This document shows positions 36,862 through 47,600 of a stretch of DNA of 64,000 bases, one piece after another. Where the stretch lies: the NCBI GenBank assembly GCA_036872755.1, contig JAVHNS010000005.1, positions 1,550,001-1,614,000 of the forward strand. The letters are read 5' to 3'. Each line of letters begins with the position of its first letter. Position 1 is the first letter of the stretch. Source of the stretch: Orbilia blumenaviensis. Its lineage: Eukaryota > Ascomycota > Orbiliomycetes > Orbiliales > Orbiliaceae. Below the pieces are notes generated by a model that saw only the letters and a list, made by a program, of their open reading frames with translations, did not search any database and was not told where the DNA came from. Both the position numbers and the translations under genes were made by a program.

Positions 36862-38915
36862 ATGATGCCCGCAAAACGTCGTGCGCCGGATTCCCCGGTC
36901 GCTGAACGTCCCACACCGGCAAAGCGACCGTCGATACAAGATCCTCGGCATTCTGGGTCGCATAAATTCCAAGGATGTTCGTCACGTACTGTGTACAGGC
37001 AGATCAATAAGCTTGGAGAAGGCACATTTGGGTAGGAACGGTCTTCTTTCATCTCTTTATTCTCTTATATTTTGTTTTACAGACTGGCAAGGGGTATGAA
37101 TAAGGGTCTAACGGTTGGTAACTCGTAGTTTGGTATACAAAGCTGAAGATACTCGGACCGGAGCCATGGTGGCAATGAAGCAATTCACTGTCACCAACGA
37201 GAAGGAAGGGGTATGTAGAACCAAGTCCTAGACCGCTGATATGAGCTAGAGCTAACATCCCCCGAAATCCAAAAGTTCCCAATCACTGCGCTTCGAGAAA
37301 TCAAGTACTTGAAACAACTGAAACACAAAAACGTGATCCCTCTTCTAGAAATGGCAGTGGACAAGCCGATAAGTATGAAGTGCCCAGGCATTCGAATACC
37401 TGGGGTATACACTAATGTATGTTAAACAAACAGGAGGGAAAGATGGCCATAAAAGAGGGGTCATAATGATGGTTACCCCATATATGCACTACGACCTCTC
37501 CGGGTTGCTTGAGAACCCTCAAGTTAACCTGACCGAACCTCAGATCAAATGCTTCATGCAACAATTGCTCAGAGGGATCAAGTATCTCCACCACAACAAT
37601 ATCTTGCACCGAGACATCAAGGGTACGACAGAAAAGCTTGACTGCCAGTTAACTACACAACATATACTGACATTGGAATAAATGTTAGCTGCCAACCTGC
37701 TCATAAACAACAAGGGTATTCTACAAATCGCGGATTTTGGATTAGCTCGACGGTTCGATGAACCAGCCCCAACACCTGGGTCCGGTGGCGGTGTCGCGAT
37801 GAGGCAATACACTGGCAATGTAGTTACAAGATGGTACCGAGCGCCAGAGCTCTGCCTTGGAGAACGAAACTACACGGCAGCGGTTGATATCTGGGGAGTT
37901 GGGTAAATAACGCCGTTCTCTGCCTGCCGTGGCGAATCCCATACTAATAAAGCATAACAGATGCGTTTTCGCAGAAATGAAAAGAGGGAGACCAATCCTG
38001 ACGGGAAACAGCGACACGCACCAGATCGAGCTTATCTTCCAACTTTGTGGCTCGCCTAACGAGAGAACTATGCCCGGTTGGGAGAGACTCCCTGATGCCA
38101 GGCTTGTCAAGAGCTTCGGGAATCATCCTCGTACATTAGAAGCTCAGTTCAACGTGTAAGCTACCATATATTCCCCGCATTCGTCTACTCGGCAACTAAT
38201 CTAGATGGTGTGCAATAGACTGGGAAGTTCTGGTGTTTCTCTTTTATCAGAGCTTCTGAAACTCGATCCTCGAACCCGTGTGAACGCCATGGACGCCCTG
38301 GACCATGAGTATTTCAAGGTCGAGCCTCTTCCCTCCAAACCAGGCGACCTTCCAGAATTTGAAGATAGTCACGAGCTCGACCGACGCAAGAAGGGAGGCC
38401 AGAGAGCGCTCCCACCCGCACCAGCGGGTGGAACCGTGGGAGTTGGGCCCTCGGCCGATTGGAACGGCGATATACCAGCGCCATATATGAATGGCAATGG
38501 GCGACATGTTAGGCCGCCACCGCCACCACCCAGCGGTAGACGACCAGCATGGCAAAAGGACGGCGAAAGGGGAGAAACAAGGGACGTGAGGGCACCTCCT
38601 CCGGAAGGTGGTGTCGGTGGCCATGGGCATAGACAGGGCAAAGGAGGAAAAGACAAAACCGATACATACATTCCATCTTACAGGAGTGACGGGGGCAGGC
38701 CACCTAGAGACGACCGACAGCCAAGAGACGATAGAGATTGGAGAGATGGCCACGAAAGACGGAGAGACGAAAGAGGTAGTCTGGGCGGAGGTGGCGGTAG
38801 AGGACCCGGCGGTGGGGGTGGCGGTGACCGGAACCGAGATAGAGACAGGGAAAGAGAGAGAGAACGCGAGAGGGAACAGAGAGACAGGGAACGAGCGAGA
38901 GAGTGGAGAAGATAA
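36862..38915 (+). CDS. BUR1: BUR1/CDK9 transcriptional protein kinase
   Basis: Bur1, the fungal CDK9 counterpart, phosphorylates the RNA polymerase II tail linker and Spt5 to promote elongation. Seven exons, 36,862-37,031, 37,129-37,210, 37,276-37,372, 37,434-37,622, 37,689-37,902, 37,961-38,155 and 38,219-38,915, give 547 residues with consistent phases. The kinase domain spans about 45-348: glycine loop GEGTFG (52-57), catalytic Lys74, cyclin-binding helix PITALRE (86-92, the exact CDK9 hallmark), HRDIKAAN (D177), DFG (195-197) and the T-loop [14 protein letters not shown] with Thr221. The 200-residue tail is Pro/Gly-rich and ends in a long Arg-Asp/Arg-Glu dipeptide run. I chose the first ATG in frame with the conserved start of the domain ([10 protein letters not shown]). 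An upstream exon remains possible. SPC1 follows on the same strand 828 bases downstream. Confidence 0.95.
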
Positions 38916-39743
38916 TTCGTAGAATGGACACTTTTCGATCCCATATCCCAATCATTCAGGTGGTCGAGGGTGACGGATGATCCTTGATTTTGCAATATAG
39001 TTTGTTCCCCCTTTCGCGTTTTGCTTTGGAAGAAGGCTGGTTTCCTTTTTGTTGGTCCTTTTCTAGTGCTACTGGTGGCGTTCTGCCTTGCTCCTCTCCT
39101 AAAACCCCGGCGTCCTATTGATTTTCTCTCTTTACCTTTTTCTGCACCTTTCCCGCCTTCGCTTCATTCATAACGCTTCACAGATGCTTTCGTTTTATGC
39201 CCGCAACGTACTTTTTTAATAGCCCTTCTGACGGCCTTTGCGATAACTGCGATAAGGTGGCTGCTTTTTTAAGATAAATTGCAGTAGGATATGGGGTATC
39301 GCCTTTTTTGATATTTCCCTTCGGTGTTTTTTGGACTTTTTCAAAGACAACTAGTTATTCTCTTTCGAAAGTTCTCCTTCTTTTGCTTAAAAAATATATT
39401 TCTTTATATTTTATACCATACTTTACTTGTAGATATCGATTATTACAATTTAACTCCAGATATTTAGTGCTATCGTTTATCCCATTGCCATCGTCACTTA
39501 TATAGAAATCTGTACCTTGGATATGCGAACTCGCCGAGGCAGAAGGGCTGTGTGTTGGACCGGACGTCCAAATCGCAACCGCCGATTGGCTGCTTATGGA
39601 CACATAACCCAACCAGCTTGTCGAGCTTCGCGAACCCACGCACGCATCGCCAGATCCACACCTTTCTTCCCCAGACCTTTTCAGACGCTCGAAATACACC
39701 AGGCGCAGGGGAATCCGCTTTTTCTCTATTAGTATTAGCTACC
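38916..39743. other. Intergenic between BUR1 and SPC1
   Basis: The T-rich first half fits the BUR1 3' UTR and terminator region; the second half must hold the SPC1 promoter. No additional gene was seen. Confidence 0.5.
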
Positions 39744-40221
39744 ATGGAGGCGATACAAGACCAATTCCAAACCATCGTCGATGGGTTCATTGTAAGTTCC
39801 CTTTGTTTCCAGTCAGCAATACAATGAGATACTAACACACATATCTTTCATCCAGGACTTCCAGGTAATCGAACTACCACCACCATTAGCGCCATCATAA
39901 ACCAAAGAAAACCCACATAGACTTGTTACTAACGAAAAAATTTGTAAAACTCCATAGGGTCAAAAACTCGCCGAACAAATAACAACCTACACCCTCACTG
40001 TCTCCGCGATTGTTGGCTTCTTCGCCGGCTTCATCACCCAAAATATCGTTTATACGCTGTACATTGGTCTCGCGGGTACATTGATTACGTTCTTGGTGGT
40101 TGTGCCACCATGGCCGTTTTTTAATCAGGCTCCTGTACGGTTTCTTTCTTCGGGGAGTGGGAGGAAAGGTGGAAGTGGGACTATTGTGGTGGATGGGCAG
40201 GAGGTGACGGTCAAAACGTGA
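39744..40221 (+). CDS. SPC1: Signal peptidase complex subunit 1 (12 kDa)
   Basis: Spc1 is a small endoplasmic-reticulum membrane subunit of the signal peptidase complex and shapes its choice of substrates. Three exons, 39,744-39,791, 39,856-39,864 and 39,958-40,221, give 106 residues. The middle exon is a 9-nt microexon encoding Asp-Phe-Gln. Without it the highly conserved DFQGQKLAE motif would be broken, so the microexon is well supported. Two hydrophobic segments at about 29-45 and 51-68 are the expected hairpin of membrane helices, followed by the conserved VPPWPFFNQAPVRFL. The C-terminal 25 residues are Gly/Ser-rich and variable. Length and topology match the family. Codons in exon 3 shift gradually from C/A-ending to G/T-ending. 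Confidence 0.93.
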
Positions 40222-41936
40222 AGATCTTGGATGTGAGAGCCAATATAACTCACGTCCGGCGATTTTTTGGTTGGACAGTCGGGCATTCTAGACCGCTTGG
40301 AAGGATACACACATGCCCCCGTCCTTCCGGAATACCTTATTCTTTTTTTGGGTCAATAAGGTGTATTTCATTTTAACATTTTGTCGTTACTATTTAATTT
40401 AATTTATTATTAACTATTTTTTTATTCTTTTATTTTTGTTTTTTTGTTGGGTCCCAGCGATGGGGGGTGGGAATGTTGGGTAAGAAAGGATCCTAATATA
40501 TGTGTGAAACCCAATGGAATGGATATTTTAACCCCTCCCTTGATTTCTTTCTATAGTGATTCTTTTCCCGAAGGAAGGGTATAGTGATAGGCGATCGCTA
40601 GATTGCTTGCTGGCAATGGATATATAGCGGCCGTTGGCCGTGGCGAGTCCCCCCCGTGGCCTCAACTAACCAACGTGCTGTAATATCTACTCATGATAAC
40701 TAAGTAGTACTTCAACGGTCAGGGTCCTGGAGCTGGTTGGTGCCTACCTATATTTACAGACATGCTGCATATACCTACATACCTTGTGGTACTATAGTAT
40801 TAGTTCCAGCTTGGGAAATATGGGGGAGAGAGGGGAGGTCATCCCTTGCTATGTAGATAATAAATAATTTTAATCTGTTTTTGGTATTTGAATTTCCTGG
40901 CTACTAGTTTTTAAATACACGAAATTTTTGGCCCTCAAAAAAAAAAAGGAAGAAAATAATGAGGCGATGGGATGGATGGTCCATGATGGATCCACTCGGC
41001 CTTCAAGAGAGGCTCGCAGGAAAGAGAATGGTGGGGAGCTTCTTGATACAAGATTTTGGTTTTGCGAAAAATGGAAAGTAGAAAAAAAAGACAAGCCAAC
41101 AGATTTTGGTTTCTCCTGAAGCTCCCAGTAAAAAAATATATAAAGCAGAAAAAAAAATAAAATAAAAAGCAGTAATAACAGCAAACAGGCTCAACAACAA
41201 TGAAGATATATCAGTAGATGGTAAAAGATATTAAAGCCAAAGGAGCGTGTCGGTAGGCATCGATCTCGTCGTACATACGTTGGATGTTATATCAAAAAAA
41301 AAGACATTACCAGTTATACAAAAAAGAATTATAGGATGGATGGTTGGGGAAACATGTACACCAGAATAGAACATGAAGAAAGGCTTCGAAGATAGAAAGG
41401 AAGAGTTAAAAAGAAGTACTAGAGGCTGAAAGCAAAATCAAATCAATGACGCAGAACATACCTTACCTTAATTCGGAATACAAGCGTGTACGGTTGAAAC
41501 CACCCAATGATAGAACAAAAAAATAGAAAGCAATAATATGGAAGCCGCAAAGATCGCTATGACGGACAGACGAGCAATAAGGAAACCGGAATTTCACCAC
41601 CCTTCCTTTTTTTGCCATTCTAGGGAAATAGACAACATGAATGCGGTTTGTGAAGGCAACGCATGACCAAAAGGTAATAGTAAAAACGTAAAGTCCCAGA
41701 ATATGCGAAAGGGGGTATTGCACTGAGTGCTAAGCAAAGAGAAGAGAAGGAAAGGGGTATCGGAGCGAGTGAGAGACGTGTGTCGAGTTCAAGTCGTTTA
41801 GTTCGTTTTCTCTGGACAGACTTCAAAGGCCCAAAGTGTTCGGAACGCATTCAAGAAGAACAGAAAGGAGAGGCGTGAGGATATTTTGTCAGTGTCTCGT
41901 CGAAATCGTCAAGTGTTCCGAGAAGAGGATGGGTGA
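40222..41936. other. Intergenic between convergent SPC1 and forkhead gene
   Basis: Both flanking genes end here, so the region should hold two 3' UTRs. Long A- and T-rich stretches explain the Phe/Leu- and Lys-rich open frames at 40,870-41,200. No supported gene. Confidence 0.5.
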
Positions 41937-44126
41937 TTAGAACTTGAGAGAAGCAACACGGGACATTCCAGGCCGCTCGGTGACAGATCTAATCTTCTCA
42001 GCACCTTGTCTCATAGCAGCAACAATATCAATGGCCTTTGATGCGACAGCAGGCATGTCATCGCTAGCTGGTTCCAAATCCTCGAAAATGTTGGTCGTTG
42101 GGACCTTCTTGTCGAGACGCTTGGGGCTTGGGTCTCGGACTGGCGACTGGAAGAAGGAGGTATCAAAGTAGTTATCTAGATCCTCAACCAAACCAGGTTC
42201 GGCAGGTTCGACCCATTGTTCCCATGACTGGAACATGTTCGAATCCCAGCCGGTCTCATTCCCACCGAAATCCCAGCTTTGCATCCAGGATGGCTCGTCG
42301 CTAAGGAGCTCCATGCCTTTTATCGGAGACCCGACAAGATTTCTAACGAGATTACGGTGCATCCGCAGATTGGCACCTGGGCTGGCTGATGCTGGCGGCT
42401 TAGATATTGCCTTGACAGCAGATATTGGAGTTTTTGGAGCTAACGCTGGCTTATGGTTGCGATCATAGGCACGTAGAGGCGACGACGACCCGGGAAGCAT
42501 AGGCGACCTTCCTCCCATGCGTGGAATGGGGCTTTCCATAGCGGCAGAAGAGCTGCGAATACGGGCAAGCTCCTCCTCAGCACGGCCCCTTCTTATCTTC
42601 TTTGGTGGCCCCATTCCGGTCTTATGTCTGTTGACCGATGAATCCAAGCCCGAGAAGTACCCACTGTCATCCATTTCATGACCACCAGATAGTCTCTTCC
42701 TCTTAGTTGTCTTCGAGGATGAGAACAGGCGATCAGCACCCGGCGACCGGGTACGTCGTGTAATTGGCGGCGAAGAGTGCATGATTGGGGGTGATGATGG
42801 TGCGGGAGCCAATGCTTCGGAAAGGAAGGCACTAGCGATCGGTAAGCCTTCCTCGAAAAGCGATGTGAATGGGTCGCCAATGAAATCCGCCTGCGAAGTG
42901 AGTCCCTGATAGTCGGGCTCCAGGCTAGCCTCGTCAATAGTAGCATCCGACGATATAGTGGGGAAATCATCGGTCGCAGGGACCGCCAAGTGGTCAATAG
43001 GTTTTGGCAGAAGCTCAGTCTTGACAACTGGAAGATCTTCCTTCTTTATCGATGCCGTCAGGTCTTGTGACGACTTTTTCCTAGCAACAGTGCTGTTGAC
43101 AATCGCCGACCCTCTCCTTGTCTTCATCTTGATGAACTCATATTCGTAACCCTCCGCAATTGTCCAGTAGTTTCCCTTGCCTGGATCATCTTTTGGACGC
43201 TCAACCTTAACGAACTTTTGGCTCAAGCTAAGGTTATGCCTGATACTGTTTTGCCAACCCGAATCTGCAGACTTGTAGAATGTGAAATGTGTCGAAATCC
43301 ATTTATAGATATGAGCGAGAGTGAGCTTCCGACCGGGCGCTCGGATTAAAGCCATACCGATGAGATTGGCATAACTATAATGAGGTTTCGTTCCATCGTC
43401 CTCAGGGATAGGAAGTTCGGATGGATCGGGAAGGGTATCAGTAGGAGTAGGCCCGACACTAAATGTGGGGGGTGCAACTCTAGACTTTGACTCCTTGACT
43501 TTCTTTTCGACTGGCTTTGTTACAGTTACAGCGGGGGGTGGGAGGGGTGCAGCGGCTTTAATGGGCTTCTCCGGGCTGAGGCCAGTAAGATCCTTAATCA
43601 ATGCATCATGGAGCAACTGCTCATCAGGGAGCAGGTTCTCCTTGTTCACTGACGCCGAAATTGGTGTCAATGTCCCTAATGATGACTTTCTAGTATGTGA
43701 AGATGTGCTGAAGACCGACAAAGGGGGTCGCTTTGTAGGTGAGATAGATGTGAAGTTCGGTCTAGCAGGCGGCGGCGGAAGGCTGACATTATTCTTGAGA
43801 GAGCCTTTAGGAGGTGGTGGCATCTTATCCTGCAATGAAGCACCCTTAGATGGAGAGGGGTTAGAAGTAGTCGGAGGCTTAAATTTGAAGTTTTGCTGCT
43901 GAGGCGGTCGGGCATCCTTCATATTGGCGGAGATTTCCTGGAGAGCAGAGACTTTTTTCGCACTTGGCGATGTCGACGAGGATCTCGACCTTCCACCATT
44001 CTTCACACTATCGGGACTAGAATTAGGAGAGAAGTATCTAAAGGAGTCGGCTGCAGGCTTGAATGCATTTGTGACAGTTGGATGAACCGGCATGGCCGAA
44101 GCCGTCGATTTTGTCGGTCCCTCCAT
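41937..44126 (-). CDS. Forkhead transcription factor, HCM1-like
   Basis: Forkhead factors of the Hcm1/Sep1 group drive S- and G2/M-phase genes for chromosome segregation and septation. A single exon from ATG at 44,126 to TAA at 41,937 gives 729 residues; a more upstream TTG is not a plausible start. The forkhead domain spans about 247-333: [18 protein letters not shown], then [11 protein letters not shown], the recognition helix [21 protein letters not shown], and PGKGNYWTI. No FHA domain is present, which favours the Hcm1 group over Fkh1/2. The flanks are disordered, with many Ser-Pro and Thr-Pro sites of the kind used by cyclin-dependent kinases. A KEN box is at 162-164 (NKENLL). An acidic DSGYFS motif resembling a phosphodegron lies downstream of the domain. 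Two MluI cell-cycle boxes lie 63-81 bases upstream of the ATG, as expected for a gene expressed at G1/S. Confidence 0.88.
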   Translation of the reverse strand: MEGPTKSTASAMPVHPTVTNAFKPAADSFRYFSPNSSPDSVKNGGRSRSSSTSPSAKKVSALQEISANMKDARPPQQQNFKFKPPTTSNPSPSKGASLQDKMPPPPKGSLKNNVSLPPPPARPNFTSISPTKRPPLSVFSTSSHTRKSSLGTLTPISASVNKENLLPDEQLLHDALIKDLTGLSPEKPIKAAAPLPPPAVTVTKPVEKKVKESKSRVAPPTFSVGPTPTDTLPDPSELPIPEDDGTKPHYSYANLIGMALIRAPGRKLTLAHIYKWISTHFTFYKSADSGWQNSIRHNLSLSQKFVKVERPKDDPGKGNYWTIAEGYEYEFIKMKTRRGSAIVNSTVARKKSSQDLTASIKKEDLPVVKTELLPKPIDHLAVPATDDFPTISSDATIDEASLEPDYQGLTSQADFIGDPFTSLFEEGLPIASAFLSEALAPAPSSPPIMHSSPPITRRTRSPGADRLFSSSKTTKRKRLSGGHEMDDSGYFSGLDSSVNRHKTGMGPPKKIRRGRAEEELARIRSSSAAMESPIPRMGGRSPMLPGSSSPLRAYDRNHKPALAPKTPISAVKAISKPPASASPGANLRMHRNLVRNLVGSPIKGMELLSDEPSWMQSWDFGGNETGWDSNMFQSWEQWVEPAEPGLVEDLDNYFDTSFFQSPVRDPSPKRLDKKVPTTNIFEDLEPASDDMPAVASKAIDIVAAMRQGAEKIRSVTERPGMSRVASLKF

Positions 44127-44188
44127 CTGGAATATCTTGGGATGGTGGTACAACGCAGAAGGGGGAAACTGGAAGATGAAATGCGATT

Positions 44189-44207
44189 ACGCGTGAATCC
44201 CACGCGT
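44189..44207 (-). promoter_or_regulatory. Paired MluI cell-cycle boxes upstream of the forkhead gene
   Basis: ACGCGT occurs at 44,189-44,194 and 44,202-44,207, 13 bp apart, just upstream of the forkhead ATG. This is the recognition site of the fungal MBF complex that drives G1/S genes. Single ACGCGT copies occur elsewhere by chance (near 36,102, 46,477, 46,810 and 62,294); only this pair is close together and promoter-proximal. Confidence 0.55.
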
Positions 44208-47200
44208 CTACTAGTGTCGATACTTGATATGTCTGAAGTTGAAGCCCCTCTGGCAGTGCATGAAATTTTTGCAACTTCCAAATTTTTTTTCCTTAAAATT
44301 TTCTTTTCCTTCTTAGGGTTGTCGAAATTTGGTTGGTCGGTTGGAAGTTTGAGTCAGTTAGTTGTGGGAATGGTTGTGGGAGGTCGTCAGAGACTGTGAG
44401 AGTGAGAGCAAGTTTGAATGGTTCCTTAAACGTCGTCCGAACGAATGTGAAAGATGTGAAACCAATGTGACAGGACAAAATCGTCTTTTCTATCTTTGTC
44501 GGATGTCAAAGCACTAAAAAACTCAGGCACGGTCGGAAGTAAGCCTTCTTCTGTCCAAAAAGGATAATTGATTCAGACGGGATTGTGAAATTCGAGATTC
44601 GCAAGTAGCACAGAAGTCAAACAGAAGTCAACGGCAAAGGAGTGTGTGTCGTCAATTGGAAGAATTGGATCGTAGAAAAGCAGCAGCAGGCAGGCTGGCA
44701 AGCTGGTCTGGCAGGCAATCAGGCAAGTTGCAAGTAGGCAAGGAAGAAAAAAAGTGGGTGACGACGGGTAGAAAATTGGGGCCGGAACACCAGTAAAAGG
44801 ACGACGGGAATAAGAAAAAACATGGGTGGACGAGAATGTCTCTCACCATCCAAAGCCAAAGCCAAAGCCAAAGCCTTCTTTTCTGCCCACGCACGCCCTG
44901 GCCAGGTGCAGGTGTGCGATTATTTCGGGTTAGAATGGCTAAAATGCCCACGCTTCAATTCGTGAGCAGCAAAGGAGGTAAAGCTCCTCTCGTTCGCACT
45001 CGCTCGTTCGTTCTTACACGTTCTCGTCAAAAAGAAAGAAAAACGGAGGATGGGTAAGCGCCGAAATTTGGGTGCCAGCAGCTGAAAGGAGGCCGATTCC
45101 TGGCAATGAAGCCCGATTCAGCAAGCTGATTGAAAAAGTGTGGTGAAAGCGAAAGCTGCCTGTCCGCTCCAACCGATACCAACTGGGGGGTTCTGGGGCT
45201 AGAAAGATGAAACACCGTACCCTTATCCACGGCCTCTGCTCACGCTGGTCCGACTTACTTAACGCCCGGCTAACAAGCACAGTTAGGTCACTTCACTTAT
45301 TTATCGTCGTCGTCGTCAAAAAAAAGCTATTATCGGGATACAGAAACGTAAAGGCTTATGAGGGGGTGAAAGTTTAGCACGCCTACCGACAGCGCGGAAG
45401 GAGTTCTTTTTTTTTCTTTCTTAAAAAAAAAGCGAAATGCGACGATGTGAAGATGGAAGGAGAAGGAGGAGAATCAAGAAGGAGGGGAGCGGGAGAGATG
45501 AACTCATACGAACAGGCTAAGTAGGTGGGCAGCAAATCGATTACTCGGTAATAGACAGACAATGTACATTGCATCTGTAATGTAGATACGCTGTAATATG
45601 TGTACCTCTGCCTTGGACAGGTACTCCGGTTCCGAACCTGTTCCACACCGGTTTGGTATCATGCGCATGCCATATCACATCGTACAGGGTATCAGGCCAG
45701 TGCCCAGATACCCTGTCTATAGGGAGGTATTTCCGTCGACACCGTGCAAGGACATGTATGTTATGATATTCCTCAAGAGAGTGCTCTTGATCGAGTACTG
45801 ACGCGAGAGGTGCGCTCGCCTGCTCGCGTCGACGGTCTCGGTCGAATATTCCAAAATATCAACAAGATAAGTAGTAAGTAGCAGACCATCGATCTCGATG
45901 CCGCCGACAAACCGTGCATGACCGGCAGGCCGACGAATGGCAGAGCAGTGACGCTGGAAGCCAATTTGCTTTCCATCTGCAGCTAGCTCGAAAAAAGGTG
46001 GGGAGATGTGATCTCTCTTCCTGTTGGGCTAGTGGGAGGACCCATACAAGGTTAGGGCTGATAACGACAATCTTACTGCCTGCACGCCTGCTGAGGCTTG
46101 CAGCTCGTCATTTTGGAGTCTTGCTCGCAGCCTTTGGCAATCGGAGTCGGTGGCTATGTCAAGACAGCATTAAAAAAGCAGCATCGTCCTTCTATCGATA
46201 TCAAGTAGAATAGCGGGGCAGAGTGCATACATACGTCCATACACTGACTGGGTTCGTTCATTCTCGACCTCATCTCCGAAGCGCAGACGCAAACTGCAAA
46301 ATGCAACCGGACTGAAGTCGAACTGCCCATAAATTTGGTGGCTGGGAAGCTGTCAATGCGGTATCGCCGTGTGACTCTCTGCCGATGCGTTGGCACCAAC
46401 ACATTCGGTCGTCACCCCTGGTCGGCCTCGCCAAGATTTGCTGCATGCTTCATGCTTCTAGCGCAGACCAACCAGAACGCGTGCTTCGCGTCTCTTGCAA
46501 CAAAAGCAAAACACCACTTTGGCTGCTATTTTCGACTCAATTGCTAAAAGTCAAAAGGGGGATTTCAAGTAGTGCAAGCCATTAATTTCACCACCCGCCA
46601 CGCCCGTCAGGGAGAGGAAATTCATGAAAATCCAATCACTTGTTCATTTCAGGTTTAGTTCCGTGAGAGGGAACGCGGCAGTGAGGTATTGAAGCTTTAG
46701 AACACGGATGCCATTGGAATCGGGCGTTAAATGCCAGATTGCTTAATACGCTTTCGATTCTGACAGGTGAACTTTTACAAGCTTTGAGTGGATTAAACAT
46801 CCGAAGTGAACGCGTCGCGAATATTCCTCCGGCGCACAGGCACGGCAGGATCTATAGGACCTGGCACGGATTTTAGTCGAGGATTTTTTGCGAGTTTCGA
46901 ACTTCAATAAGACTGCCTTTTCCGGTCTTTTAATATCTGACATTCGGTTGAAAGCAACCCTACCCGTATTTCCCAGCAAGGCCTGAAACGTAACGTCATT
47001 GGCCCAAACCTATTCTTTATCCTTGCTCAGAATTTTCCAATTTTCGCAGGCGTCGCCGGCCGACCGGATTAGCAAAAAAAAGTCGCTCGAATGTTGGAAG
47101 ACATTAATACCAGAGTGGAAACTTCCGCGCCAGAAATATATTAATCCAACAATGTCATCATGCTGGCAAAACCCCGCGTGAAGCCGACGCATATCAACGA

Positions 47201-47600
47201 GAAAAAGTCAGGGACAAATTTCTTAAATCCAAAAAAACTAAGAGCCCCACAAAAGTAGTTTAGTAGAGCCCGAGTTAAAGACCAATTATCCATATTAGGT
47301 CTAAATGTTCCCCCGGATCGCAACTAGATCGCTTGCGATCGTGGGTTACGCAAGGGGCTCGTATACAGAGAGTTTGAGAGGGTGGGATGGAATACCGGTA
47401 ACCCCCTTCCCGTGCCTGACGTGCAGCTTCCTAATGACAGGTGACGATTTTCCATTCCACGGGAGAGCTACGTTTTGTTCGAGATCGATACCAATTGGAA
47501 GCTACCAGATAGCTGAAACAATAGCCTGAAGGATCGTACCTTGCAACAAACATAATGTGTTGTTTTTGTTGCAACCTCGCTCATCGTACATTGAATGTAA
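44208..47600. other. Upstream region of the forkhead gene, no supported ORF
   Basis: About 3.4 kb, gene-like in composition on the left and increasingly AT-rich to the right. It includes a hexamer repeat (44,850-44,875) and G- or A-rich tracts. No frame has a recognisable domain; the longest are about 100 codons and overlap on both strands. It probably holds the forkhead promoter and leader. Confidence 0.4.
44850..44875. repeat. CCAAAG hexamer repeat
   Basis: Four consecutive CCAAAG units followed by CC, in the upstream region of the forkhead gene. Confidence 0.8.

Noticed and set aside
38247..38951. 234-codon minus-strand open frame opposite the BUR1 tail
   Set aside because: It is the antisense of the BUR1 C-terminal coding sequence, whose Arg-Asp/Arg-Glu repeats keep the other strand open.
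42593..43027. 144-codon minus-strand frame within the forkhead gene
   Set aside because: It is another frame of the forkhead coding sequence on the same strand, with no independent support.
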